This document shows positions 34,214-43,013 of a DNA stretch of 64,000 bases, piece after piece. Source of the stretch: Erythrobacter sp. JK5 (GTDB lineage: Bacteria; Pseudomonadota; Alphaproteobacteria; Sphingomonadales; Sphingomonadaceae); NCBI RefSeq assembly GCF_018205975.1, contig NZ_CP073577.1, positions 1,736,001-1,800,000 on the forward strand. The letters run 5' to 3'. A program made the position numbers and the translations under genes. The notes beneath the pieces were generated by a model. The model saw nothing but the letters and a program-made list of their open reading frames with translations. It was not told the origin of the DNA and ran no database searches. Each line of letters starts with the position of its first letter. Position 1 is the first letter of the stretch.

Positions 34214-35415
34214 AGGGCGAAGACAAGGACCTCAGGCCCGCGACCGACGTCACGCGCGCCGGGCGGCGGGCGGAATGGACCGGTCCGGTCGTCAATCCGC
34301 CGGTGTGGCGCGCCTCGACCCACCTCTACACCAGCGAAGCGGCACGCAAGGCGGCAGGCAAGGGCAATGCGGACGGCGCGTTCTTCTATGGCAGGCGCGG
34401 CGCCCCGACGCAGTGGGCGCTGGCCGAGGCGCTGACCGAGATCGAACCGGGCGCGCACGGCACCGTGCTCTACCCCAGCGGAGTCGCGGCGATCGCCGGG
34501 TGCCTGCTGGCGGTGCTGAAGCCCGGCGATCGCCTGCTGATGACCGACAACGCCTACGATCCCTCGCGCAGCATGACGACCGGCCTGCTCAGGCGGATGG
34601 GGATCGAAAGCGCGTTCTTCGACCCGCTCGATCCCGGCGCCTATCGCGCGCTGTTCGACCAGCCGGTGCGCGCGGTGTGGCTCGAAAGCCCCGGCAGCCT
34701 GACGATGGAAGTGTGCGACGTGCCCGCGCTCACCGCGATCGCGCGCGAGCACGGCGCGGTGAGCCTGATCGACAACACCTGGGCCAGCCCGCTCGGCTTT
34801 GCCGGGCTCGAACACGGCTGCGACATCGTGATGATGAGCCTGTCGAAGCACGTCGGCGGGCATTCGGACCTGATGATGGGATCGGCCAGCGCGGGTGAGC
34901 GCTGGTATCGCGCCTTGCGGCGCACCTCGCAGGAACTGGGGCAGGTGGTCTCGCCCGACGATGCGGCGCTGGCCGCGCGCGGGCTCAGGACCATGGCGAT
35001 CCGGCTGGAGCGCGGCACCGCCAGCGCGCTCCGGATAGCGCAGTGGCTTACACAGCAGCCGCAGGTCGCGCGGGTGATGTGCCCGCTGCTGCCCGACGAT
35101 CCCGGCCATGCGCTGTGGCAACGCGATTTCACCGGAGGGTGCGGGCTGTTCAGCTTCGCGCTCGACACCACCGACGAAGGGGCGTGCGGGCGGGTGGTCG
35201 ATGCGCTCGACCTGTTCGGCATCGGCTACAGCTGGGGCGGGTTCGAAAGCCTGGCCCTGCCGATCTTTCCGCAGCAGCATCGCACCGCGATGCGCACCCC
35301 GAATAGGGGCGACGCTGGCGCGCGGGCGGCCATTCGCCTATCGATCGGGCTCGAAGACCCGGACGACCTGATCGCGGACCTCGCGCAGGCGCTGGCCAGA
35401 ATGGACGATTCATGA
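34210..35415 (+). CDS. metC: cystathionine beta-lyase-like PLP enzyme
   Basis: The 401-residue protein belongs to the Cys/Met metabolism PLP family: FFYGRRGAPTQWALAEAL, VLYPSGVAAIAG, LIDNTWASPLGF, and the PLP lysine K213 in MMSLSKHVGGHSD. The WAS after DNT and the YGRRG(A/T)PT motif favour cystathionine beta-lyase over gamma-synthase. It would convert cystathionine to homocysteine, or degrade cysteine. It overlaps sseA at its start and the first MscS gene at its stop (ATGA, 35412-35415), an all-overlapping four-gene run. Confidence 0.87.
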   Translation: MKGEDKDLRPATDVTRAGRRAEWTGPVVNPPVWRASTHLYTSEAARKAAGKGNADGAFFYGRRGAPTQWALAEALTEIEPGAHGTVLYPSGVAAIAGCLLAVLKPGDRLLMTDNAYDPSRSMTTGLLRRMGIESAFFDPLDPGAYRALFDQPVRAVWLESPGSLTMEVCDVPALTAIAREHGAVSLIDNTWASPLGFAGLEHGCDIVMMSLSKHVGGHSDLMMGSASAGERWYRALRRTSQELGQVVSPDDAALAARGLRTMAIRLERGTASALRIAQWLTQQPQVARVMCPLLPDDPGHALWQRDFTGGCGLFSFALDTTDEGACGRVVDALDLFGIGYSWGGFESLALPIFPQQHRTAMRTPNRGDAGARAAIRLSIGLEDPDDLIADLAQALARMDDS

Positions 35416-36554
35416 CCGCCGCAGCGACGCCGCAAGCCAGTCCGACCGACGCCGTCGATCCCGCCACCGCGCCCGGCGCGGCTGCGGATGGCGCAGTCGG
35501 CGAGGCTGCGTCCGTCGCCCCGCCGACCACAGGACCAACGCCGGAACCCACGCCCGAACCGACCCCCACCGAAGTGGTCGAGGGCACCGGAGACCTCGTG
35601 GAGGGCGTTTCCCAGCAGAGCGAAACCGCCGGCGCGTTCCTGCAATATCTCGACACGCTCGCGCTCGAGACCAGCCAGTTCCGGGTCTCGGTGCTCGACG
35701 CGCTGCTGGTGATCGGCGTCATCCTGCTGGTTATCACGGTGGCCTGGTTGCTGAGCCGGCTGAGCGGCAACGCAGTCGATCGCTTTACCCGGTTCGACAA
35801 GACGCAGAAGCTGCTGGCGGAAAAGATCAGCACCATCGTCATCTGGGGCGCGGCGTTCTTCATCGGGATCGACCTGATCGGGATCGACCTGACGACGCTG
35901 GCCTTCTTTGGCGGTGCCTTCGGTCTCGCGATTGGTTTCGGACTGCAGAAGACCTTCGGCAATCTGATCGCCGGGATCATCCTGCTGATGGACAAGTCGA
36001 TCAAGCCCGGGGACGTCATCGCGGTCGCCGACACGGTGGGCAACGAGACCTTCGGCGAAATCCGCAAGATCGGCATTCGCGCCGTGTCGGTGACGACCCG
36101 CGATCGGCGCGAATACCTGATCCCGAACGAAAACCTGATGATCAACCAGGTCGAAAACTGGTCCTATTCCTCCAAGGAGGTGCGGATGCAGGTCAATGTC
36201 GGGGTGAGCTATTCTGCCGACATGGACCAGGCCGAACAACTGATGCTCGAAGCCGCACGCAGCACGAAGCGGGTCCTGACCACTCCTCCGCCCGAAGTCT
36301 GGATGGCCGAATACGGCGACAGCTCGGTCAACTTCATCGTCCATTGCTGGATCCGCGATCCCGAACTTGGCGTCGGCAATGTCCGCAGCGACGTGCTCAA
36401 GAACCTGTGGAAGCTGTTCAGGCAGCACGACGTCGAAATCCCGTTCCCGCAGCGCGATATCAACCTGCGCGACAACGAACAGCTGCGTGCGCTGCTCGGT
36501 GCGATCGACGGGCGGGTCGCGACCGATGAACGTCAAACCGGGGACCAGCCATGA
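35412..36554 (+). CDS. mechanosensitive ion channel of the MscS family, copy 1
   Basis: The 380-residue protein has a Pro/Glu/Thr-rich N-terminus, three membrane helices (~95-120, 138-158, 160-180), the pore-lining TM3 with small residues (FFGGAFGLAIGFGLQKTFGN), and the beta domain (KPGDVIAVADTVGNETFGEI, VSVTTRDRREYLIPNENLM). Its cytoplasmic vestibule ends at INLRDNEQLRALL. MscS channels release solutes on hypo-osmotic shock. It is clearly paralogous to the next gene (shared IPNENLMINQV and EIPFPQRD phrases) and overlaps it by 4 bp. Confidence 0.9.
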   Translation: MTAAATPQASPTDAVDPATAPGAAADGAVGEAASVAPPTTGPTPEPTPEPTPTEVVEGTGDLVEGVSQQSETAGAFLQYLDTLALETSQFRVSVLDALLVIGVILLVITVAWLLSRLSGNAVDRFTRFDKTQKLLAEKISTIVIWGAAFFIGIDLIGIDLTTLAFFGGAFGLAIGFGLQKTFGNLIAGIILLMDKSIKPGDVIAVADTVGNETFGEIRKIGIRAVSVTTRDRREYLIPNENLMINQVENWSYSSKEVRMQVNVGVSYSADMDQAEQLMLEAARSTKRVLTTPPPEVWMAEYGDSSVNFIVHCWIRDPELGVGNVRSDVLKNLWKLFRQHDVEIPFPQRDINLRDNEQLRALLGAIDGRVATDERQTGDQP

Positions 36555-37624
36555 CCACCACCGCCGCGCCCTCCCCCACGGTCACCGAGCCGGCGACTGC
36601 CGCGCCCGCCGCGACTGCCGCGCCCGCCGCGACCCCCGCGCCCGTGGTCGAGGCCAGCCCGACTCCTGAAGCCGTGGTTACCGTCGCCGAGGGCGCGAAG
36701 GAGGGGATCGCATCGCAGAGCCAGACCGGTGCCGCCGTGGTGGAATCGCTGGATAGCTATGCTCTGGTGATCGGGTCCCTGCGGATATCCGCGTTCGACG
36801 TGCTGTTCCTGCTTGGCTCGGTCGCGGTGGTCATCACGGTCGCGTGGTTCGCAACCCGGTTCGCGCGACGCGGCTTGAAGCGCGTGAGAGGTTTCGACGA
36901 CGCGCAAAAGCTGCTCGCCGAAAAGCTCGCGACCATCATCATCTGGACGATCGCGTTCTTCGTCACGGTCGATCTGGTCGGGATCGATCTCACCGCGCTC
37001 GCTTTCTTTGGCGGCGCATTCGGCCTCGCAATCGGGTTTGGCCTGCAGAAGACCTTCGGCAACCTGATTTCGGGGATCCTGCTGCTGCTCGACAAGTCGA
37101 TCAAGCCGGGTGACGTGATTTCTGTCTCGGACCAGGCGGGGAACGAGGCGGTCGGGCAGATTCGCAAGATCGGCATTCGTGCAATCTCGGTGGTCACTCG
37201 CGACCAGACCGAGCACCTGATCCCGAACGAGAACCTGATGATCAACCAGGTCGTGAACTGGTCCTACAGCTCGAAGGACGTGCGGGTGAAGGCCCCGATC
37301 GGGGTGTCGTATGGCAGCGATCTGAAGCTGGTGACCGAGCTGCTGTACCGCGCGGTCGACGATACGCCGCGCGTGCTCAAGAACCCCAAGCCGCGCGTCA
37401 ACCTGATGGGGTTTGGCGACAGCTCGGTCGATTTCGAGCTGCGGTTCTGGATTCAGGATCCCGAAAGCGGCATCGCGAACATCCGGTCCGACGTCTACAT
37501 GCGGATCTGGGAGCTGTTTCAGGAAAACGATATCGAAATCCCGTTCCCGCAGCGCGACCTGCACCTGCGTTCGGGCGTGCAGGTTGACCAGGTCATAGGG
37601 ACCAAGGGCGGCGGGAAAGGCTGA
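36551..37624 (+). CDS. mechanosensitive ion channel of the MscS family, copy 2
   Basis: This 357-residue tandem paralogue of the preceding gene has an Ala/Pro-rich N-terminus, TM helices in the same places, pore helix FFGGAFGLAIGFGLQKTFGN identical to copy 1, beta domain KPGDVISVSDQAGNEAVGQI and IPNENLMINQVVNWSYSSK, and C-terminal EIPFPQRDLHLRSGVQ. Divergence is concentrated in the N-terminus and the vestibule. ATG 36551 overlaps the previous stop. The pair may form mixed heptamers or respond to different tensions. Confidence 0.9.
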   Translation: MTTTAAPSPTVTEPATAAPAATAAPAATPAPVVEASPTPEAVVTVAEGAKEGIASQSQTGAAVVESLDSYALVIGSLRISAFDVLFLLGSVAVVITVAWFATRFARRGLKRVRGFDDAQKLLAEKLATIIIWTIAFFVTVDLVGIDLTALAFFGGAFGLAIGFGLQKTFGNLISGILLLLDKSIKPGDVISVSDQAGNEAVGQIRKIGIRAISVVTRDQTEHLIPNENLMINQVVNWSYSSKDVRVKAPIGVSYGSDLKLVTELLYRAVDDTPRVLKNPKPRVNLMGFGDSSVDFELRFWIQDPESGIANIRSDVYMRIWELFQENDIEIPFPQRDLHLRSGVQVDQVIGTKGGGKG

Positions 37625-37674
37625 ATTCCAAACGTTAACCGGAACTGGGCCGGGGTGTGCTATGGCGCGTCGAC

Positions 37675-38277
37675 ATGACGCAGAACGTGGACTCCACCAA
37701 ATGGACCGGGCTCGTTCCGGACTTGGGCCGCGAGGACGTGCGCGAAGCGCAGCGCCCCGTGGAGAGCGGTCCCCTGCTACTCGAGCCGAAAACCTTCCGA
37801 GATCGGGTGATCAACTGGGCGAGCGCGATAACCCTGCTGCCACTGTGGGCGGTGTTCTCGTTCGTGGGTTCTTTCGATCTGCTCGTTTCGCTGCTTTTTC
37901 TCGCCGCAGGCCTTGTGCTGTTCGTTGCCGTGTCGGTTGCGGCGCATTTCTGGTCCATAGCCCGGTCGCATCCGCCGGCCCTGCTGCTGAATGAGGAGGG
38001 GCTCCATCTGCCGCGGGAATATGAACGGCCGATACCGTGGTCGCGGGTCGGAAAGGTGGAGTACGCCTACGGCAAGGTCTTTCGCTGGGTCAGTGTTTCG
38101 ACCGACCCAGATTACAAGCTGGTAATGCGGGCGCGCTGGCCGCTCGGCCATCTCAGCGCGGCACAAAGGACGCAGAAAGTGCCAGTCCATATCCTGTCCT
38201 GCTGGAACATCGACGCGGACGGTGACGCGCTGATTGCCGAACTGGAGCGTTTCCGGGACAATTACTGCGCGCAGTGA
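37675..38277 (+). CDS. membrane protein with PH-like C-terminal half, unknown
   Basis: The 200-residue protein has a polar N-terminus (~45 residues), two adjacent hydrophobic segments (~47-72 and ~74-98, SAITLLPLWAVFSFVG and LLFLAAGLVLFVAVSVAA), and a soluble C-terminal region with strands PALLLNEEGLHLPREYERPI and VGKVEYAYG resembling bacterial PH-like domains. ATG 37675 is chosen; ATG 37657 would add six residues. It lies between the second MscS gene and cobA with no visible operon link to either. Confidence 0.65.
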   Translation: MTQNVDSTKWTGLVPDLGREDVREAQRPVESGPLLLEPKTFRDRVINWASAITLLPLWAVFSFVGSFDLLVSLLFLAAGLVLFVAVSVAAHFWSIARSHPPALLLNEEGLHLPREYERPIPWSRVGKVEYAYGKVFRWVSVSTDPDYKLVMRARWPLGHLSAAQRTQKVPVHILSCWNIDADGDALIAELERFRDNYCAQ

Positions 38278-38367
38278 TCCTGCCTTAGGCCCGCCAATAG
38301 CTTTCCTTACCCACCCCCAAACCATTCTCGCTGGCGTGTCGGCGTTCGCTCGCTCATTTCGCCATTC

Positions 38368-39126
38368 ATGGAAAAGACCGGAACGATCTTTCTGGTGGGC
38401 GCAGGCCCGGGCGATCCCGAGCTGCTGACCCTGCGCGCGGCACGGCTGCTCGCGACTGCCGGGCTGGTGGTGCATGACGGGCTTGTTTCGGACGAGATAC
38501 TCGCCCTCGCCCCCTCGACCGCGCAATTCATCTCGGTCGCCAAACAGCGCGCAAGGCACACCCTGCCGCAGGACGAGATCAACCTGTTGCTGGTGCGCGA
38601 AGCGCTGAAGGGCCGCGACGTTGTGCGGCTGAAAGGCGGCGATCCGCTGATCTTCGGTCGCGGCGGCGAGGAATCCGAACTGGCGCGTGCGCATGGTGTC
38701 CCGGTCGAGATCGTGCCCGGGATCAGCGCCGCCAACGGGGCGGCGGCTGCGGCGCAAATCGCGCTCACGCACCGCGACGCATCGAGCATCGTCAGCTTCG
38801 TCGCGGGCCAGTGCAAGGGGCTGTCGGATCAGGACTGGTCGGGCCTCGCGGGCAAGGGCCGCACGCTGGTGATCTACATGGGCGTCAAGACGGCGCCGCA
38901 GATCGCCGAAAAGCTGATGGCGGACGGGCTCGCGCCCGACGTTCCGGTGGCCGTGATCGAAAACGCCGCAAGGCCCGAAATGCGCGTGGTGCGTGGTTTG
39001 CTCGCCGGGCTGCCCGACCTTGTGATCGAGCACGCGATCAAGAGCCCCGCTCTGATCGTCATCGGCGACGTGACCGCCCGCGACAATCTGACAATCGCAC
39101 AGACCGCTATGGAGGCAGCCCAGTGA
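38368..39126 (+). CDS. cobA: uroporphyrinogen-III C-methyltransferase
   Basis: The 252-residue SUMT makes precorrin-2 from uroporphyrinogen III with two SAM. The tetrapyrrole methylase motifs are complete: IFLVGAGPGDPELLTLRAAR, VVHDGLVSDEIL, VRLKGGDPLIFGRGGEE, VPGISAANGAAAAAQIALTH, and YMGVKTAPQIAEKL. It opens the sulfate assimilation run and provides the siroheme precursor for CysI. The later steps fall to the gene at 4911. Its stop overlaps the GTG start of the DUF2849 gene. Confidence 0.95.
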   Translation: MEKTGTIFLVGAGPGDPELLTLRAARLLATAGLVVHDGLVSDEILALAPSTAQFISVAKQRARHTLPQDEINLLLVREALKGRDVVRLKGGDPLIFGRGGEESELARAHGVPVEIVPGISAANGAAAAAQIALTHRDASSIVSFVAGQCKGLSDQDWSGLAGKGRTLVIYMGVKTAPQIAEKLMADGLAPDVPVAVIENAARPEMRVVRGLLAGLPDLVIEHAIKSPALIVIGDVTARDNLTIAQTAMEAAQ

Positions 39127-39419
39127 AGATCCTGACTGGCAACGACCTCAAGACCGGCGCGGTGATCTGGTGGGACGGCAGCAATTGGTCGCTCCATGTC
39201 GATTGCGCCGCCGATGTCGGCATCCATGGGGAAGAGATCATGGCGCGCGAGGAAGCGCTGCGCCGGGTCAACGTGCCCTACATCATCGAGGCCGAATCCA
39301 CCGCCGAGGGCGTGCGCCCGGCGCATATCAAGGACCGCATCCGCGCGCTCGGCCCGACTGTGCGCCCCGACCTCACGCACAAGCCGCAAGACGCCGAAGC
39401 GCTCGACTGGGTGATCTGA
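39123..39419 (+). CDS. DUF2849 domain protein
   Basis: The 98-residue protein starts at GTG 39123 (overlapping the cobA stop as GTGA) with VKILTGNDLKTGAVIWWDG and continues WSLHVDCAADV and LRRVNVPYIIEAE. DUF2849 proteins are small and recur between cobA and cysI in alphaproteobacterial sulfate assimilation operons. They are thought to help sulfite reductase, perhaps in electron transfer or assembly, though this is untested. The next gene starts one base after its stop. Confidence 0.85.
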   Translation: MKILTGNDLKTGAVIWWDGSNWSLHVDCAADVGIHGEEIMAREEALRRVNVPYIIEAESTAEGVRPAHIKDRIRALGPTVRPDLTHKPQDAEALDWVI

Positions 39420-39420
39420 C

Positions 39421-41049
39421 ATGTACCAGTATGACCAATACGATCAGGCCATGGTCGATGCCCGCGTCGAGGAATTCCGCGATCAGGCGCGCCGTCGGCT
39501 CGAAGGCAAGCTGACCGAAGACCAGTTCAAGCCGCTCAGGCTGATGAACGGGCTCTATCTGCAGCTTCACGCCTACATGCTGCGCGTCGCGATCCCCTAT
39601 GGCACGCTCAATTCGCGCCAGATGACCGCGCTGGGCGATATCGCCGACAAGTACGATCGGGGATACGGCCACTTCACCACCCGCCAGAACATTCAGTACA
39701 ACTGGATCAGGCTGGAGGACGCCGCCGATATCCTCGCCGACCTGTCCAAGGTCGAGATGCACGCGATCCAGACCAGCGGCAATTGCATCCGCAACATCTC
39801 CTCCGATCACTTCGCGGGCGCGGCGCATGACGAGTTGGTCGACCCGCGCCCCTATGCCGAGCTGCTGCGGCAATGGTCGAGCTTCCACCCCGAATTCACC
39901 TACCTGCCGCGCAAGTTCAAGATTGCGGTGATCGCCAGCGAAAAAGACCGCGCGGCGATGCGGCTGCACGATATCGGCATCCAGATCGTCGAGCAGGACG
40001 GCGAGATCGGCGCGCGTTTCTTTGTCGGTGGCGGCATGGGCCGCACCCCGATGATTGCGCCGATGATCCGCGACTTCGTGCCGCTCGATCAGCTGGTGAC
40101 CTATGCCGAGGCGTGCCTGAGGGTCTACAATCGCTACGGTCGGCGCGACAACAAGTACAAGGCTCGGATCAAGATCCTCGTTCACGAACTGGGCGCTGAG
40201 GAATACACCCGCCAGGTCGAAGCGGAATTCGCGCATCTGCTGGGTCAGGGCGTCGAGCCGCCGCGCGAGGAGCTGGAGCGGATCAGGCCGTTCTTCGCCG
40301 ATCCGCCGTTCGAAGATGGCCCGAAAACCGTCGACCGCTCGGACCCCGATTTCGCACTGTGGGTCGACCGCAACACGGTCCGGCACAAGCATGACAGCTA
40401 TGTCAGCGCGGTGATCTCGCTGAAGCCGGTCGGCGGCATCCCCGGCGATGCGACCGGCGAGCAGATCCGCATCATGGCGCGGCTCGCCAGGCAGTACAGC
40501 TTCGACGAGCTGCGGGTGATGCACACCCAGAACATCGTCCTGCCGCATGTTAGGATCGCCGATCTGCACGCGCTGTGGACCGAGCTCGACGCGGCCGGTC
40601 TCGGCGCGCCCAATCTCGACACGGTCGAGGATATCATCGCCTGCCCCGGCCTCGATTACTGCAGCCTCGCAAACGCCCGCTCGATCACGGTCGCACAGCG
40701 CATTTCCCAAAATTTCGCCGCCACCGGACGCACCGCCGAACTCGGCGAGCTGAAGCTCAAGATTTCGGGCTGCATCAACGCCTGCGGGCATCACCATGCC
40801 GGGCACATCGGCATCCTCGGCGTCGACAAGAAGGGCAAGGAAAACTACCAGCTTTCGCTCGGAGGCAGCGAGGCCGAAGACGTCAGCCTCGCCAAGATCA
40901 CCGGCCCCGGCTTCGACGAGGACGGCGTGGTGCAGGCGGTCGAGACCGTCACCGACGTCTATCTCGGCGCGCGGCAGGAGGGCGAGAGATTCCTCGACAC
41001 GTACCGCCGGATCGGCATGGAGCCGTTCAAGGAGGCGCTTTATGGATAA
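39421..41049 (+). CDS. cysI: sulfite/nitrite reductase hemoprotein subunit
   Basis: The 542-residue protein contains the siroheme/4Fe-4S binding cysteines C408 and C414 (CPGLDYC) and C451 and C455 (CINAC), plus GYGHFTTRQNIQYNWIRLED and QTSGNCIRNISSDHFAG, which bind siroheme and substrate. It reduces sulfite to sulfide with six electrons. No flavoprotein subunit (cysJ) is nearby, so electrons probably come from ferredoxin or another carrier. It lies between DUF2849 and DUF934 genes in the canonical order. Confidence 0.94.
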   Translation: MYQYDQYDQAMVDARVEEFRDQARRRLEGKLTEDQFKPLRLMNGLYLQLHAYMLRVAIPYGTLNSRQMTALGDIADKYDRGYGHFTTRQNIQYNWIRLEDAADILADLSKVEMHAIQTSGNCIRNISSDHFAGAAHDELVDPRPYAELLRQWSSFHPEFTYLPRKFKIAVIASEKDRAAMRLHDIGIQIVEQDGEIGARFFVGGGMGRTPMIAPMIRDFVPLDQLVTYAEACLRVYNRYGRRDNKYKARIKILVHELGAEEYTRQVEAEFAHLLGQGVEPPREELERIRPFFADPPFEDGPKTVDRSDPDFALWVDRNTVRHKHDSYVSAVISLKPVGGIPGDATGEQIRIMARLARQYSFDELRVMHTQNIVLPHVRIADLHALWTELDAAGLGAPNLDTVEDIIACPGLDYCSLANARSITVAQRISQNFAATGRTAELGELKLKISGCINACGHHHAGHIGILGVDKKGKENYQLSLGGSEAEDVSLAKITGPGFDEDGVVQAVETVTDVYLGARQEGERFLDTYRRIGMEPFKEALYG

Positions 41050-41491
41050 TCTCGGCACCTCCCCCGACGAAGTCCAGTTCCGCTTCCGCGACGACGAGCC
41101 TGCCGATCACGGCACCGTCACCGTCGATGCATGCTGTGACCAGACCAACGCCACCGCCGTCCGGATCGAACCGGGCGACGATGCTCGGGTGCTGATCCCG
41201 TTCCTCGATCGGCTCGCGCTGGTCGAAGTCAACTTCCCCAGCTTCGGCGACGGGCGCGGCTATTCCGCCGCCCGCATCCTGCGCGAGGCGGGCTACACCG
41301 GCGAATTGCGCGCGGTCGGCGATGTCTTGGTCGACCAGCTGAGCCATATGCGCCGCTGCGGGTTCGACGCTTTCGCGCCGGACAAGCCGCTCGACGAGGA
41401 GGATGCCCGCCGCGCCTTCGAGACGTGGGAGAATGTCTACCAGAGCGCTGCGGACGGGCGAAAGACCATCCAGGAATTGCGTCATGAATGA
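41042..41491 (+). CDS. DUF934 domain protein
   Basis: The 149-residue protein starts at ATG 41042, 8 bases inside cysI. It has LALVEVNFPSFGDGRGYSAA, ILREAGYTGELRAVGDVLVD, QLSHMRRCGFDAF, characteristic of DUF934, a small family tied to assimilatory sulfite reductase in proteobacteria. It has no known catalytic motif. A role as an electron-transfer or assembly partner of CysI is inferred from linkage. It overlaps cysH by 8 bases. Confidence 0.9.
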   Translation: MDNLGTSPDEVQFRFRDDEPADHGTVTVDACCDQTNATAVRIEPGDDARVLIPFLDRLALVEVNFPSFGDGRGYSAARILREAGYTGELRAVGDVLVDQLSHMRRCGFDAFAPDKPLDEEDARRAFETWENVYQSAADGRKTIQELRHE

Positions 41492-42242
41492 GCACCGCAC
41501 AATCGACCGGCTCGATGCCAGCCCGCGCTTCTCCGAGCACGACGCAGTGCGCCTCAACCGCATGTTCCGCGGGTCTTCGACGCAGGAGATGCTCGAAGCC
41601 GTCATCAAGGACAACCTCGCGGGCGATGTCGCGGTGGTTTCCAGCTTCGGTGCGGAGAGCGTCGCCTTGCTGCACCTGATTGCGCAGGTCGACCCCGGTG
41701 TTCCGGTGCTGTTCCTCGAAACCGGCAAGCATTTTGCCGAGACGCTGGCCTATCGGGACGAGGTGGTCGAACGCCTTGGTCTTACCAATCTCGTCGTTCT
41801 CACCCCGGACGAAGTCGAGCTGATCGCCAAGGACGAAAGCGGGCTGCGCTGGTCGTACGATCCCGATGGCTGCTGCGAAATCCGCAAGGTCAAGCCGCTG
41901 GCCAAGGCGCTGGCCGAATTCGATGCGAGCTTCACCGGGCGCAAGGCGTTCCAGTCATCGAGCCGCGCCAACCTGCCGCGCTTCGAGATCGACAATTCGG
42001 ACGCGCAGGGCCGGCTCAAGATCAATCCGTTGATCGACTGGTCAGCCGACGACATCGCCGCCTACCTGGAAGAACACGACCTGCCGCGTCATCCGCTGGT
42101 CGCCAATGGCTTTCCCTCGATCGGCTGCGAGCCGTGCACCCACAAGGTCGCCGACGGCGAAGACCCGCGCTCGGGCCGCTGGAAGGGCTGGGACAAGACC
42201 GAATGCGGCATCCACAAGCCCGGCGAGGAACCGTTTCTGTAA
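41484..42242 (+). CDS. cysH: adenylyl-sulfate (APS) reductase, 4Fe-4S type
   Basis: The 252-residue protein reduces adenylyl sulfate (or phosphoadenylyl sulfate) to sulfite. It has the PP-loop-like VVSSFGAESVALLHL, LFLETGKHF, and GRKAFQSSSRA. Four cysteines, C130-C131 (DGCCEIRKV) and C215/C218 (GCEPC), form the iron-sulfur site that marks the APS-reducing class, and the catalytic cysteine is C241 (ECGIH). Thus no cysC kinase would be needed for this step. It is the last gene of the operon and a palindrome follows its stop. Confidence 0.92.
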   Translation: MNEHRTIDRLDASPRFSEHDAVRLNRMFRGSSTQEMLEAVIKDNLAGDVAVVSSFGAESVALLHLIAQVDPGVPVLFLETGKHFAETLAYRDEVVERLGLTNLVVLTPDEVELIAKDESGLRWSYDPDGCCEIRKVKPLAKALAEFDASFTGRKAFQSSSRANLPRFEIDNSDAQGRLKINPLIDWSADDIAAYLEEHDLPRHPLVANGFPSIGCEPCTHKVADGEDPRSGRWKGWDKTECGIHKPGEEPFL

Positions 42243-42284
42243 GCTCATGCGCGCCCCGCGAAAGACGGGGATACGCATGGGAGC
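42243..42284. terminator. palindrome between convergent cysH and the next gene
   Basis: Three nested arm pairs surround a 7-nt loop: GCTC/GAGC, ATGCG/CGCAT and CCCCG/CGGGG (42243 to 42284), with small internal bulges. It begins at the base after the cysH TAA and reaches the stop of the minus-strand gene. There is no T tract, so it may be a REP-type or processing structure rather than a classical terminator. Confidence 0.5.
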
Positions 42285-42928
42285 TAGCGCCGAACCGCAG
42301 CGCTCAGGCGCACGCGCATCGCATCGTCGGCGCGCTTCTTGGCTAGCGCGCCCGCTTGCGACATCGCGGGGTCCAGGAAAGTCTGCCCCTTGATCAGGAT
42401 CGCCTGCTTGCGCAGGTCGGGCGAAGACAGGCCCGGAATGAACAGCTGGAACAGCCGGGGCTTTCCAGGCGATCGCGGGTCGATCGTGCCGCCGTTCGTC
42501 ACCGCAGCGCGCCCTTCCCCGGTGTAGGCGAGCAACGGTGAGCGCGTGACCCCCTGGATCAGGAAGCTCATGTCGCTCCAGTCGTCGGGCACCGCGCACA
42601 AATGCCGCACAGCATAGGCGATCGATTCCCCGTGCTTGTCGGCATACAGTTCGACCGTCCGATAATTGGGCCAGTCGAGCCACCATTCGCCCGAAGCGAC
42701 CTTGGGCACGAACGGCCGGGCATCGCGCCACGGCGATCCGCCAAAGCGGACCAGCACCGTTCCCGCCGGGATCAGCAGCCGCTTTGGTCCGATGATGCCG
42801 CCGTTGATCCCGCCATCGGGCGAATAGCGATCGCCATCGGGGAAGTGCCGCAGGCGGCCGAGTTGTTGCCCGCTGGCCAGCTTGAGCGTCTCCGGCCGAT
42901 CAAACGCTTCCTGATTTATCGCGACCAT
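42284..42928 (-). CDS. conserved hypothetical protein
   Basis: I do not recognise this 214-residue protein. It is soluble, without signal peptide or membrane segment, rich in Pro, Gly and Trp, with phrases GGINGGIIGPKRLLIPAGTV, RFGGSPWRDARPFVP and FLIQGVTRSPLLAYTGEGRA. The GTVLVRFGG strand suggests a beta-rich fold. ATG 42928 with AAGGGG upstream is the best start; an ATG at 42994 would add 22 residues. It stands alone between cysH and the SDR gene. Confidence 0.62.
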   Translation of the reverse strand: MVAINQEAFDRPETLKLASGQQLGRLRHFPDGDRYSPDGGINGGIIGPKRLLIPAGTVLVRFGGSPWRDARPFVPKVASGEWWLDWPNYRTVELYADKHGESIAYAVRHLCAVPDDWSDMSFLIQGVTRSPLLAYTGEGRAAVTNGGTIDPRSPGKPRLFQLFIPGLSSPDLRKQAILIKGQTFLDPAMSQAGALAKKRADDAMRVRLSAAVRR

Positions 42929-43013
42929 GCGCACCCCTTCACGATTCTCAAATCCCTGCAATTCCGGAGGGATACACCAAAACGGGATCGACACGTAGAG
43001 CTTTGCGCCCGAT

